Assembly (NCBI GenBank): GCA_018398805.1
Contig: JAGFBZ010000719.1
Coordinates: forward strand, 21,363 to 85,362
Length of the DNA stretch: 64,000 nucleotides
Source of the DNA: Hirundichthys speculiger
Lineage: Eukaryota > Chordata > Actinopteri > Beloniformes > Exocoetidae
Reading direction: 5' to 3'
In this document: in pieces, positions 11,401-25,097 of the stretch
Layout of the letters: each line of letters opens with the position of its first letter
Position numbering within the stretch: position 1 is the first letter of the stretch
Program-made: the position numbers and the translations under genes
The notes under the pieces: model-generated
Databases searched by the model: none
Seen by the model: the letters and a program-made list of their open reading frames with translations, nothing else
Told to the model about the DNA's origin: nothing

Positions 11401-14400
11401 TCTAAATTAAATTTCTGCCACCGACGGGTCCCTCGCCCCGCCAGGACCCGGCCAGATGGACCCGGCCAGATGGACCCGGCCAGATGGACCCGGCCAGATG
11501 GACTCCACGTGAGCGCAGCGGGGGTTGCGACATCAGGAGGGAAACGGCGTCTGAAAGGTCTCCTGGTTTCTGTGGAGCGCTTGGCTGCGTCTAACGTGGA
11601 AACTTTAAATCGCATTAACAGGAGAAGAGGGAAAAAACAAGCGGAACGACTTCTAACATCAGAAAAACGGGTCCTTTAAACTGCTGCTGTGTCATCTGCC
11701 CGTCGGTCCGTATCTGTTTCCCTTTAAGAGTGTTGGGTAATAACACTTTGGACGGAGTCCCGCAGGGCTCCTGCCAGGAGGTCTGGATGGGAAGATGCTG
11801 AAGCAACCGCTGGACATCCAACCGTTTCTGAAGAACACGCTTACGCAATTTATTGTTTCGAAAACCGGGAAAAAGGGGGCCTGTTGTCTCACAGCAGTAT
11901 CAAATTAACTCTGTAGTATTTCTGAGGCTCCGCTCCACATTTCAGCAACAGAGCCGTAAAAAGTTATAACAACAAGGATGTGGAGATAAAGAGCCAGCGT
12001 GGTGATACTGAACCACTGGACCGCCGGGGGCCCAGCAGGGTCCCCGTGTTTTCAGTTCTTATCCCCAGATCAGCCAACTGTTGCCTGGCTTTAGTTTCAG
12101 TGAGAGAGACGGACGTTTCAGCGTCCTCTCAACTAAGTAGCTCTGACTGGCTAAAAATGTCCACTAACATGGAATTGTTTTCTCTAAAGAATATATATAT
12201 ATATATATATTTTCCCCTCATATTAAACACACAACTTTCAGAGGTTTGATATAACTTGCAAACAGCAACTGTATCTGACCGAACGCTTGTTTGTCCTGTT
12301 TGACTGAATAAGACTTTACTGATGCATGAAGGGAAACTACGCTGTAGAAGTTAAGAATATAATAAAATAAGTGTTGCGTTTAGAGTCCGACAGCAACTGC
12401 AGCAGGTAAAACAGGTGAACTACCAGGCAAAAACATGGATAGAAACTCTCAGTCAACTAGGGTTGTAGCGATACACTAATCTCACGATACACGATACTCA
12501 GCTCACGATACGATATATATCGATATTCCTCTTACAATACATTTACATCATTTTCTGAAAGAGTTTAAAGGGACAAAATGATTTTGGTGAGTGTTCCAAT
12601 GACTTTGTTTGAATTAATTGAAAGTAGGGGTGCACGATAACTATCGACCCGATAACAGGAAATGATGACGTCATCCTGATAAGTCCGATATCACGATGAA
12701 TATCCCCGATAACATTTATATTTCTGTCAACACAGCAGTGCCTCGCTCCCTCTGAGCCTTGAATGACCGACAGTGAATGTTATGTTCAAGTGAGGTCGGC
12801 ATAATCAGAAAAATGATTTCTCAGTAAGAAAAATCAAGAATACCCCCTCATGCCAGAAAACAACTGACTTTGCTGACTTTAATTGATATTCGCAGTATTT
12901 TCCCCTCATGTTACACATACAAAATAGAAAAAATAGATAAGACCGAAAGAACGACTAGCAAACGAGGGAACGGAGGAATTTACGTTACACCTTGAATGCA
13001 GCATTGTGGAACAGTGCGCTGATAAAAAACAAACAAACATGGCGGCGATGATGTAGAACTCCGTTAAAGTTTCAGAGAGGAGGGAAAAATAGCACAAGCT
13101 TTAATACGTCAAACCTGAATATCGATACCCGCGGCTGAAAAATCGATACTCGATGAAATGTTGATATATATCGCAGCATCGATAAAAATCGCTCAGCTCT
13201 ACAGTCAGCAGTTTGATATCTGGGGTTCAGAGCCGCTCCTTCACAGCAACACATCCAGGATCGAACCACTGGTCGTTAACAAGCCTCCTGTGCTGTTACC
13301 GCTACATCTGCAGTCTCTGTCCGCTCATACTGCCTGAAATCTGAATAAACTGGTTCTTTGGAGGACATCCCTGCAGCCACACCCTGATAAAACACATAAA
13401 ACTGCAGTACACATTAGGGGTGAGTATTGGCAAGGACCTCGCAATACGATATGTATCATGATACTTGGGTCGTGATACAATATCACAATATCGCAATATA
13501 GTGCGATATTCTACCCAGTTAATATCAAAATTAAAAGCAGAGATGAAAAATCAAGTTGCTGTATATGTTTATCAGATGATATTGATCATTCAGAGGACAA
13601 ATTGAGTCAAAACTATCAACCTATTTATTGTTTTTGGACATTTAAGTATTCACAATGCGTCTAATACATGAATACATGAATTTCCCTAAAAAAAAAATAG
13701 ATATGAGCTGAAAAATCGATATTATATTGGGCGGCCGAAAATCGCTATATATTGCCAAATCGATTTTTTTTTCACACCCCTAGTACCCACACTCCCTTTG
13801 TTCCCTCGTCAGCGCTGTGAGCTCCAACATTTTATTTGCCACTTCATCACATCGTACTCAAGGTGACCAGTTTACAGTTTAAACGTCATCCTGGCTTTCA
13901 GCTTTGCTCCTGCTCTAAATCAGGATATCAGCGCTTCTTCGTCTGGCCGTTACTGTGGCTTCTGGAAAGTTCAACCAGCTGCTTCAATCCTCAGCTTCAC
14001 CTCCTCCAGTCTGGCCTTCAGCTCGTCTTCATCATCCTTCTCTTCTGCCGTTACAACGGCTGCTCAGAACAGATGTTGTAAAGCACCTGGAGAAGTCCTT
14101 AAAGCAGCACCGCAACCGTAACAGCAAATAAAAATGTTCCTAAATTCTTCCTTTTAGCTACAACACTATTATTTCACCATTTATGCCAGTTGTCTTTTCC
14201 ACCACTGGTTCTGAGATGGAGCAATCACCACGCAGGTACACAGATACACGTGGTCCAACTTCAGTACATGGCGTGCTTTAAACGCCACCACGATGCTAGA
14301 ACGTTCCATCCATCCACAGATCAACAGATCCGGGCCCAGACCCCCCCAGACTGCTCCACCAGCTCTTCTGGGACGATGCTGAGGCGTTGCCAGGTCAGCT

Positions 14401-17400
14401 GAAGAGTCCTCATGTCTCCAGCAGGTCCTGGGTCCCTAAACCAGAAGTTACCCTGACCGGACACCTGAACGACCCTCCTGGGACCGTCGCCTTGACGTGG
14501 TGCAGCTGTCCGCCTCAGGCCAACTGATCCTGGGGGAGCAGCCGGACTAAGGGCAACTCTATCCACTCACAAAATATGTAAATACAGCAAGTCTGTTGAC
14601 TCATATGGATTAAAAAAGAATAAAATAAGTTTCAGGACTTTGACGTACCTCCTCTGAACCTTAAAGCCATGAAAGCTCCGTCTTTTGGGAAGCAGTCACG
14701 CCGACCCCAGACTAGCCGGGTAAAATGTTTACGACAAATGATGATACTGTCAAAAGATATTAACTCAGCTAACAGGTTACAGGTTCAGCATCATATTGTA
14801 TTAATTTTACGATGAACGCGGCTGCAATTCAAGTTCTGATTTCTCTGTTGCATCATGTTTCATGCAAAACAGTTTTTTTTATAACCAACACGTGCTCCTA
14901 GTTACTCAACATGATCGATGCTTTTCTGCGCCGATAAGAAACTTCAACTGTAAATTATTTAAGAGAGGCTAAGTGGCTGAAACTGGTTGAGACGGTGTTT
15001 TAGCTTCCATGACTGCAGACTGTCGTGTTTAATCCAGGTACAGCCAGATGACAGAAACGCCGACAGAGCCCTCACCTTGTCAACGTCTTCTCGGCTCAGT
15101 CCCAACACACTTCCCATGAGCCTCAGCACGTCGGCACGCTTGGTTTTAGGGGTGTGGAAGTAGCCCAAGAACAGGTTCCGCATGAGGACCCTGCAGACAC
15201 AAGATGAAGAAGAAGAAGATGATGTCACATCTGAAGGTTCAAAGCACCATGAATTACTCTCTGAAAAACGAAACCTGGAATCTTAAACACACCAGCGACT
15301 CTCTACGACCCCCTGAAAGTGTCGGAGGTGTCTTAGAAACTTCCGGTGAAAGCTGTGGGACCATTTAATCAAAATCAAGTCCAAAATGCTGACTTTAAGA
15401 CGACTTACTTGTCGATCTTCCCCTCTGTGCTGTTCAGGAGATTCATGAGCTTCCTCTGCGCCTCCTCCAGCATCTCCTGCCTCACGTCCACTGGAACACA
15501 CACACACAAACCCATCTTTATTAGATTAAAACCAAAAAATAATCAAATATCAGCTTTCACAAGGCAATAAAAACAAAGGAGAAAATAAAACCCAGCAGGC
15601 TGCTCTGAACCAGCCGTTGAGCCGTCAGGATGAAACTGCTGTCTGGCCACGTCACAAAAAAATATATACTTAAAATATGTATTGAGACACAACGTTTAAC
15701 TTGGAAAAATAATTCTTTGTGGAAACTGGAAAGGTTTAATCAACTTTTCTGTCAGACATGGAGAAAATAAAAGCGTTTCCAACCATATATTCTACATATC
15801 TGAGCAGCGCGTCCAGAGATACGGCGTTAAAACAAACCAAAGCTGGGTTCTGGACTGGACTGGACTGTGGTTCTGCTCAGTCTCACAGCTAATCACCTGT
15901 TATTATAACGCAACATTAATGTTCCTATAGGTTACATACACTCCAGATAAAGATAAAAAGCTCATTTCGGGACGGCTGACAAACATAAACAGTCTGAGAA
16001 TTTGCTGTGATGTAATGGTCACACCTGATAAAAGACAAATCTGTGATTAACTCATTCAGTCTGTAAATCGGTCCAGATTAAAAGGACAGACATCTGCTTA
16101 AAGGCTGGGCAGCAGAGGAATGTTTCTGGAGCATATTTAAACAAAAAATGCAGATGTGAAACATTCATGGGGAGCTTTATCCTGCTGCAGACCTCACAGT
16201 CACGTGATGTAACGCCGGTCTGGTATTTTTCAGGATTCTGTGGACTCAAAGACCTCAATAATGGAATCTGCCATCACGGAATCGCGGAATTGGAGATTAA
16301 AAACGGAATTCACTTTAAATGCGCAATATAACAGAACTGAACGCAATTTGCGTAAAAGTTTGTTTTTTTTTCTCCCGGGCTAAAAGGAACTTTTCTTTCG
16401 AGAAAATGTTCCAACAGGGGTCACGAAAAGCTGGGACACTGCACGCTTCTCCGCCTCCTCCTGCTTCCCTCATTAATAAAAAAAAATATAAACCAACATG
16501 TCGAAGCGGCCACCTGAGAAACCGGCGAAGAAGCAAAGGAACTACCGGCTGACTCCCAGGTACAGAGCATCCGAGATTATTATGTGTCTGGTGATTCAAT
16601 GTTCTGCTCGTTTAGCTAGAACACGATTGAATGGACACAAAAAGATACGCGTGAGGATCACTGGAGTGAAAAGCATAAACATAAAAAGGCGAGAATCACT
16701 CACTGAGCTAAACAGCTGGAACACCTAAAGAAAATAAATTACACTGACACACACCAACCAGTGTTCAGTGCTTTCAGTTTCATAGCATCTACATCAGCTG
16801 TAGTAAATATAGTTTATTCTGTTACCAGATACGCAGTTTGTCCTGACGTACCTGAAAAATGTCAGGTACGTCATGACAAACTATGTGTCACAGAAGAAAT
16901 TAAACAAGCTAAAATGATTAGTTTACTGCTGTTGCAATTTTTTTTTTTGCACTTTAAATGGATTTCACCTATTTGAGTTATTTTTTCTTGAATTTTTTTT
17001 CTTTGTCAAAAAAAAACTAATGTTTTATTGGACACAATATGTTTAAATGTATGAAAACATTAAAGTTTACAGTTAGAATTGCATAAATTGTCTATATTTC
17101 ATTACTTTATATACTGTCTTTGGGTTAAATTTGCATAAAATGCTTAAAACGGAATTCTCAAAAAATTAAAAACCGAAAAACACAGAAAATGAAAAAAATT
17201 AAAACGGAATTTGAGCAAAAATAAAACGGATTTCATAGGACCCTACCTCATGGTCCAATATTCACAATGAAACGGGGTCAGCTCAGGATGTGGTCTTAGA
17301 CTGGACCCCCTAAAGGCTCCAGTCAAGGTACCTGCACTTTATATTTGTGGCTCCTTAAAGACGTTTCACAGCTATCTGTCTATCCGACCAGCCACTCACG

Positions 17401-20400
17401 AAGCGGGTTAGTTACTAGGGATACGCTCGATTAGTCGTCTAACCGATTAAACGTCCGCCCACTTTCTAGTCTGCACCAGAAATATTAGTCGTTTAAACCA
17501 ATTTGTGTTTTATTCATGTACAAGGCCGCTTAACTGTCATACAGCCGCCCGCCACTAGTCGGAGCTACAGAGCCGTCAGACAGCAGCCCTCCTCTCCACG
17601 GCAATGCTGGAGTAGACTGGAGTTTTAAAACAGCACGGTGGGAAGATGGTCTCGCTAAACCAGCGCGGTTTGGCGGTACTTTAATCTAGAAAATGAAAAC
17701 AAGGTAGTATGTAGACTGTGTCAGAAACAACTGGCATACAATCACTCGACTGGAGCAATGCGCAACCACATTCCACTCAAGCATTTGGATGTTAATCTGC
17801 ACGAGACGACGGCTGCTGATGCTAGCGGTGCTAGCCACACTCAGGCCAATTTGACATTGTTTACCTGGAGACGTGTTCTCCCGTCCGGTCTGAGAGATTT
17901 TAGATGTTTGTTTAATTTTACACTCATATTGATCTGCGCATAGAGCTTAATAATTCAGCAGCAATTTATCTTTTTTAGATGTTACATTTATTTGTTAACT
18001 TTAAGTGAGTTTTTGTCGGATGTGCAGGGTTTATATTCATACTGCACGGCGCAAAATGCTGCTCGTTTCGGTTGAAATTTAATTATAATTTAGATGTTTT
18101 ATTAACTTGAAAGTGAATTAAAGCTATAATTTTTGTCGGATAATCTGCAAGATTCAATGTCAGAGGCAATTTATTTATTTTGGTGGTTAACGTTTGACTG
18201 AGTTGCCTTCATGTTCACATTCATTCATACTGCACGGTGCAAAGTGTCTCGTACTTCAGCGGCATTTAAAATCCCACATGGTTGTTGAACATTGTGATTA
18301 AAGGCTTAAAGAACTCTTGTTGCACACAATATTTTTTGGGACAATGTTTCAAATTCTGTTTCGATGTTTCAATAAATTGTGCTAAATTTACACTGTTTTC
18401 TGAGTGTTTTCCTTTTTTTTTTTTAGACTAGTCGACTAGTCTTAATTAAAATTTCCGTTTAGTCGACAGGGAAATTAGTCGCCAGGAACATCCCTATTCG
18501 TTACCCACAGAGGGTACCTGACCGGTGGGGGCGGGGCTTATGAAAGATGTCTACGTGGAATAATCGGCAGCGCCCCACCTTGTTGCTTCAGCTCTTCAAG
18601 TTGCTCCTCCTTCAGATCCAACTGGTCAGTCAGACGAGACGCTGAGTCCAGAGCAGCGTTGGCTTCATCCAGGTTCATCTGATGGAGAGGCAGAGCAGCA
18701 GTTGAGAAGACTTCAGGTATTAATTCAGCTGCAGCGCCGAGGAGAAGAAATAATAAGGCGAATGTGTGTTTTGAAGTGCTGATTGTTACCTGCAGGGCAG
18801 ACGCTTGGTCCTCCGACGTCAGAGCTTTTCTCCTCCACTCCTCCTTCTCCCTCTTGTGCTTTTCAAGCTCTGCTGAGTACATGGCTTTCTCTTCTGATGG
18901 AGAGGATAAAATAAGACATTTGGATTTCCTTGAACTTAACGCCGTGGGGCTAACTGGTCTGTGCTTGCAGACTTGCCTTGCTGGAACTGCTCTAGCACCA
19001 TCTGCAGGTTGGAGAGCGACACTGCGTACTGGCTGACCTGCTCCTGGGAGGTCCTGAGCTGGATGAGGGCGTCGTCCCGCTGCTTCACCGCCCCGTTCAG
19101 CTGCTCCTGCAGAGACTCCACCTGCATGCTGGCCTGCTGGCTGGAGAGACGAGGCAGACCAGCATCAACGCTAAGCTTTTTTTTTTTTTTTTACCCCCCT
19201 CACCCAAACCAAGTGGCACAGAGCCGTAGAGCAAGAGCCATAACCCCCCAGTTTCAGTGACACACCGCTACCGTCTACGCTACCTGGCGTTCTCCACCGC
19301 GCTGGAGGACGTGGCCAGCTTCTCGTCCAGCAGCGCCACCCGCCGGCGCAGCTCGGTCTCCCTGTCCTCGGCGGCGAGGGCTTCTCTCGTGTACGAATCC
19401 TCGATCTCCAGCAGGTGGTTGCGCAGCCGCTCCAGCTCCAGGTTCAGGCGCTGCTCCTTGTCCCGCATGTGCTGCAGCTGCAGGCGGAGACAGATCAGAC
19501 AGGGACGTTGGTGGGGAAACATGGGGGTGCATGATAACTATCGACCCGATAACAGGAAATTATGACGTCATTTCGATAAGTCCCATATCACGACGAATAG
19601 CCCCGATAACATATATATTTTTGTCAACACGGCAGTGTCTCGCTCCCTCTGAGCCTTGAATGACCGGCAGTGAATTTTATGTTCAAGTGACGTCAACATA
19701 ATCAGAAAAACGATTTCTCACTGAGGAAAATCAAGAATACCCCCTCATGCCAGAAAACAACTCGTTAACTCGGTCATCATTTTGGTAGTTGCTGACTTTA
19801 ATTGATATTCGCAGTATTCTCCCACATGTTACACATAAAAAATAGAAAAAGCCGAAAGAACGACGAGCAAACGAGGGAACGGAGGAATTTACGTTAAACC
19901 TTGAATGCAGCATTGCGGAACAGTGCGCTGAAAAGAAAAAAAAAACATGGCGGCGATGGTGTAGAACTTTGTTAAAGTTTCAGAGGAAGATAGTTCGCTG
20001 GTTATTTGTGACAAATGCTCCAAGCGAAGGAGGGAAAAATAGCACAAACTTTAATACGTCAAACCTGATCAGCCACCTGAAACATAACCGTTGCTTCCAT
20101 GGAGTTTTGAAATCGCACTAACATGAGCTAACGTGAGCTAACGTGAGTTAGCCAGCAACAAGTCAAACCCTCGCCATCATCTCTCTCATCTAAAGCTTCC
20201 ATGAGATTTGAAAAAAAAAAAACAAAAAAAAACAACTACTAAACCTCATTTACTTTAATTAAAGGTATTAATTTGAAAGGAACCACAAGCTAAAATCCTT
20301 TAAACGTAATTTCTTTGTTACTATGGAGTGCACTTTTTCAGTTTATTTACACAGAAAAGTCTAACTTGTGTCAGTACATTATGACCTGTGCATTATTTTT

Positions 20401-23400
20401 TATTGTCATTGATGAATTAATTTTTTCAGTTAGTAATTCTGATGTATGTATTTCCATCAGTTCAAGGAGCCTTTATTTTTTATATCAGTCAGTAATGAAC
20501 CTTATTTAAGTTAATGTGAGATATCAAATAGGTTTGTTTGATAGTTTTATGAAAATGTCTGAGGCTTGCCAACAGTTTTTCATTGTAAAAAATAAATATC
20601 TGTTCATTTAAAGAGTCCAAACTGTTTTTGGTTTTGTTCATAGTATTGATGTAATGATCTTAGGTATATGTGTGTTATCGGTATCAGTATCGGCCTTTAG
20701 GAGCTGAAAGTTATCGGTATCGGTTTAAAAAACAGTTATCGTGCATCCCCAGGGAATCACGAACCCCACTTACTCCTCAGTTTGGCGCCGTACGCCCTCT
20801 TAATACATTATTGAACCGTTTAAAGGGTTGTTGCATGATGCACAAATCTGAAGGACCGATCTCAAAACAGGCACATGCTGCAAAAGACGTCCACCTGTCG
20901 TGTCAGTTTGTGGTCTGTGGCTGGACGCCAACGTCTCACCTCGGTTTGTACCGCCGTGGTCTCCATCTGTTTCTGCTTGAGCGCCATCATCACCTGATCC
21001 CTCTCCTGCTGGAACACCACCGCTTTCTCCTGCATGGACTTCAGCTCATTCAGGAGCTGATTCAGCTCGCCAGATTTACCCTGCACATCACCAGCAGCAC
21101 ATCGGAAATATAAACCGTTAATGAGGCAGAATGAAACGTTTCCATGTTTGCTACGGTAATACCGTCGTCTGACCTGCTCTTTATCTTTGAGCATGTTCTC
21201 CACGGTGGTCGCCTTCTCGCTCATTGCGCTCAGCTGGAACTCCTTCTCCCGCAGCAGGAGGGAAACCTGCATGTTGGTCTCCTGCAGCGCCCTGAACTCC
21301 GACTCCTTCTCCCGCGAGCGCGCCGCCACCCGCTCGTTCTCCTCCTTCAGCGTCTTCCCGTCCATCTCCAGTATGAGGGCGCGCTCCTTCAGGTTGGTCA
21401 CCGCCTGCTTCAGCACCTCGTTGTCGCTCTCGCGGTTGCGCAGCGCGTCGCTGACCTGGAGCAGATGGTCTCCTTTGGTCTTGATGAGCAGGTCTTTCTC
21501 CCTCACGGACCTCTGCAGGGACTCCAGTCTCTTCCTTGACCTGCTGGACCTCCTCGGCTTGGCTCCTCTGGACGCTCTCTGAGGAGGAGGCCGAGTTGGC
21601 GAGCCGGTGGTTGTTCTCCTGCAGAGTCCTGATCACGGTTTCTTTCTCGACCAGCTGCGCCTGCAGCCGCTGGAGATCTTCTAGCAGCCTGTCGTTAGTT
21701 ATGGGAGAGGAGGCCTGCTGGGTTTGAGCTTCGACCACCAGAGGGGGACCACTAGATGGAGCCGCTGCAGCTTCAGAAGGCTGTGACACGCTGTCCAGTT
21801 TCCCCAGCAGGACGTCCCTGGTGGAGCTGAGCTGGGTGATGGTCTGCTGGACCTGCGCCAGTTCCAGGCTCAGACTCCCCAGCCGCTTCTCCTTCTGCTC
21901 GTAGCTCTGGATCAAGCGGGTGTAGTCGACGGACAGCTTGGAGCTGCAGTCGCTGTCGGCGGACACCTGTCCCTGGAGCTTGATCAGCTCCTCCTGCAGC
22001 TGAGCCGACTCGTGCTGCATGTTCTTCACCGTGGTGATCACCTGCTGCTTCCACTCCTCCATCTTCTTCACCTGCTGCTTCAGGGTGTCCCTCTCCTGCA
22101 GCAGCTCCTCAAACTGGTTGCTGCTGACGCCTCCGGACCCGGCGCCGGACTCCCCGCCGGAGGACTGCAGGACGGTCACCAGGGTCTGGCACTTCTGCGT
22201 CAGCGCGTCGATCTCGATGTCCTTCTCCCGGATGATGCGGGACAGGTTCTGGATGGTCTCCTTGAACATCTCCTGGCTCCCCGAGGGGTCGCTCATGTTG
22301 GAGAGGCGCTGATTCTCCTGCTGGAGCTTCACCAGCGCGGCTTCCTTCCTTCCCCGCCACGATGTCCATGAGGCGGTGGTAGTCGGAGCGGAGCTGGCTG
22401 GTCTCCCTCGTCTTCTCTCGTTCAGCACCGCCAGCATCTGCTCCTTCTCCACGGCGCTCGTCTGCACCTGCTGCTGCAGGTACATGACGTCCTGGATGTG
22501 CCCCCCGCCCATGGAGACCCTGGCGTGAAGCGCCTGGATTTCCAGATCCTTCTGCCGGATCACCTGGGACAGTTTCCCCACCTCGCTGTGAGAAACCACC
22601 AGCTGGTCCAGCTGCTTCGTCAGCGACAGGTTCTTCTCGTTCAGCTGGCTGATCTCGCTCTCCTTCTCCCTGATGCCCCTCACCAGTCTCTCTATCTCCA
22701 CCTTGGACAGGTCGTGCTTCTCGTTGCCGTTCTCCTGGTTCATGGACTGCGTCTTGTCCTCCTGCAGGATGACCTCCCCCTGCCCGTGGGGGGAGTCTGC
22801 GCGGCCCCGGCTCCCGCGGAGCCCGTCCACGGTCTGCTGGAGGCAGGTGATCTCCTCGTCTCTGGCGTGGATGAGCCTGTCGTAGTTGAGGGCGGTCTGC
22901 TGGTGGCGGGCGTGGGCCTGGTCCAGCTCGCCCTGCTGGGCCTGCAGAGACTGCTGGGACAGGAGGAGGGACGCCTGCTGCTCCTCCACGGTTCTCCTCA
23001 GAGTCTGCGCCTCCTCCTCGACGGCGCTCCTGGAGGACTTCAGCTGGGTGATCTCCGTCTCCAGCTCCGTGATGATGTCCAGGGTCTTGGGCTCAGCCAG
23101 AGACGGAGGACGGCTCTGCTGGTCCCGGAGGCGGTCGATCTCCTCCTTCAGGTGGCTGTTCTCCTCCTTCATGCCGCCCAGCTGCTTGTCCTTCTCCTCC
23201 AGCGCCTGCTTGAGCGCGTCAGCCTCCTTGTTCATCACCGAGATGCTGCTCTCCATCTCCGCCTGTAGGTCTGCAGCGTTTTGCTTCAGCGTCTCCGCAA
23301 AGACGTCCTTCTCCTGCAGCAGATCCGTCAGCTGCTTCTGTCCGGCGACCGTGATGGACAGCATCTCGTTGGTGTCTCTGTGGTCGGACGCCAGCTGCTC

Positions 23401-25060
23401 CAGGTCTCTCTTCAGCTTGGCGATCTCCAGGTCCTTCTCCTGGTTCAGCTTGATTGCAGATTCGTGCTCGGTCTGTAAGGTGGAGGCGTCCATGGACCGA
23501 GCCCGGGTCAGCTCCTCGATGGTCTGCTGGTACTGCTTCACCTGCTCCGCCAGCGTCCTCTCAGCTTGCGTCAGTTCGCCCTCCAGCTGATTTTTCTCCA
23601 GCTTTAAAGCTTCGATGCGAGTATCCTTCTCCCTCACCGTCCTGTTCAGGGAGGCCTGGCTGTCCTTCAGCTGCTTGGCCAGCTCCTCTGCTCTCCCCAG
23701 AGCTCGCTCGCTCTCCTCCTTCATCTTCCTGCTCTCCATCTTCATCTCATACGTCTCTGACATCCCCCTCTCGTGGGAGCTCCTCACGTCGTCCAGCTCT
23801 CTCCTGAGGTCCGACAGCTCCGTCTCCTTCGCTGCCAGCTGTTCCTCAGATCCACTCCCCCGTCCTCGATCCAACTGCGCTTGAGCCGCCGATAACTGCT
23901 CCTCCTTCTCCTGCAGGCTCTTCTTCAGCTCGCCCGCCTCCCTCCTGGCGTCCCGGCTCTGCTCCTGGGCTCGCCCCAGCTTGTCTTTCAGCTCCTTCGC
24001 TGTCCTCTCCAGCTCCTGCTTCCCCATGTGCAGGTCGTTCAGGGTGAAGGCGCTCTGGCTAATTTTCTCCCTCTGGGCCTCCAGCTCCTGGTCCGCCGCC
24101 CTCTTCTGGTCCCTGGCGGCGTTGAGCTCCGCGGTCATCCTCATCAGCTCGGCCTCCGCCTCCTTCAGCTGTCCCGAGAGCTGCTCCTTCACAGCAATCA
24201 TATGCTAGAAAGACAAGTAAAAAAAAAAAAAAAAAAAAAAAACAGTCAGTTTTCCAATTGTTTTGCTCAATTAGATTAAAATAAAGATTTCCAGCCTGGT
24301 TAAGAAGAAATGAATAAATAAAGAAACCAGTGTGCTGGGTCAGACCTGCGTGGCCTCCTGGTTTTGCCGGTCCAGCTCCTCCAGCTCAGACATCAGAGTG
24401 TCCCGCTCCTCCTCCGTGGCTCTCAGGGCCTTTTCTCTCCTCTCCAGCTGCACCTTCAGATCCTCCAGGGACTCCTCCTCCTCCTCCTCCTCCTCCTCCT
24501 CGGACCCGGCCTCGCCGCTGCTCGCCGCGCGTCCCTCTGCCAGTTTCAGCTTTTGCTGCAGATCGAGCTGCGGACAGCAAAACCGCAAAGATCACTTTTC
24601 CCACGGTCCGCCTCAGCGGATGAGTTTCACCTCACTTCAACGCCGCGCTAACAAGCACACGGACGAAAACACATTTCTGGAAGAACAGCGTTAGCCTGGG
24701 CCGAGGCCGAAAGGTCCGGATGTGAGACTACAGTCCAACCATCCTGAACGCAGACGCCCAACATGGGTGTGTTCTCAGTCCCGTCCTTTACTCTGCGTTC
24801 ACCTGTGACATTTCCACCAGGCTAATAACGGTGGATAATAGAGATTCAGGAAATCTGAGTGCTCCGTGTTCAGGAGGTAGAAGAGAGCAGAGCGCTTGAA
24901 GTTCATCTGCGTTTACGTCTCGGTCGACTCACTTCATCAGGCGGGTCGAGGCCCAGCCGAGGGAGCTCTCCTGCCTAGAGCTGAGCGATTTCATCGATTC
25001 TGCAATATATATTGATTAGTGCTGGGCAAGTTAACGCGTTATTATCACATTAACACATTA

Positions 25061-25097
<37 letters not shown>

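Noticed and set aside
22498..23268. 256-residue plus-strand frame and other plus-strand frames at 20.7-24.7 kb
   Set aside because: They are antisense shadows of the Glu/Leu/Gln-rich trip11 coiled-coil exons.
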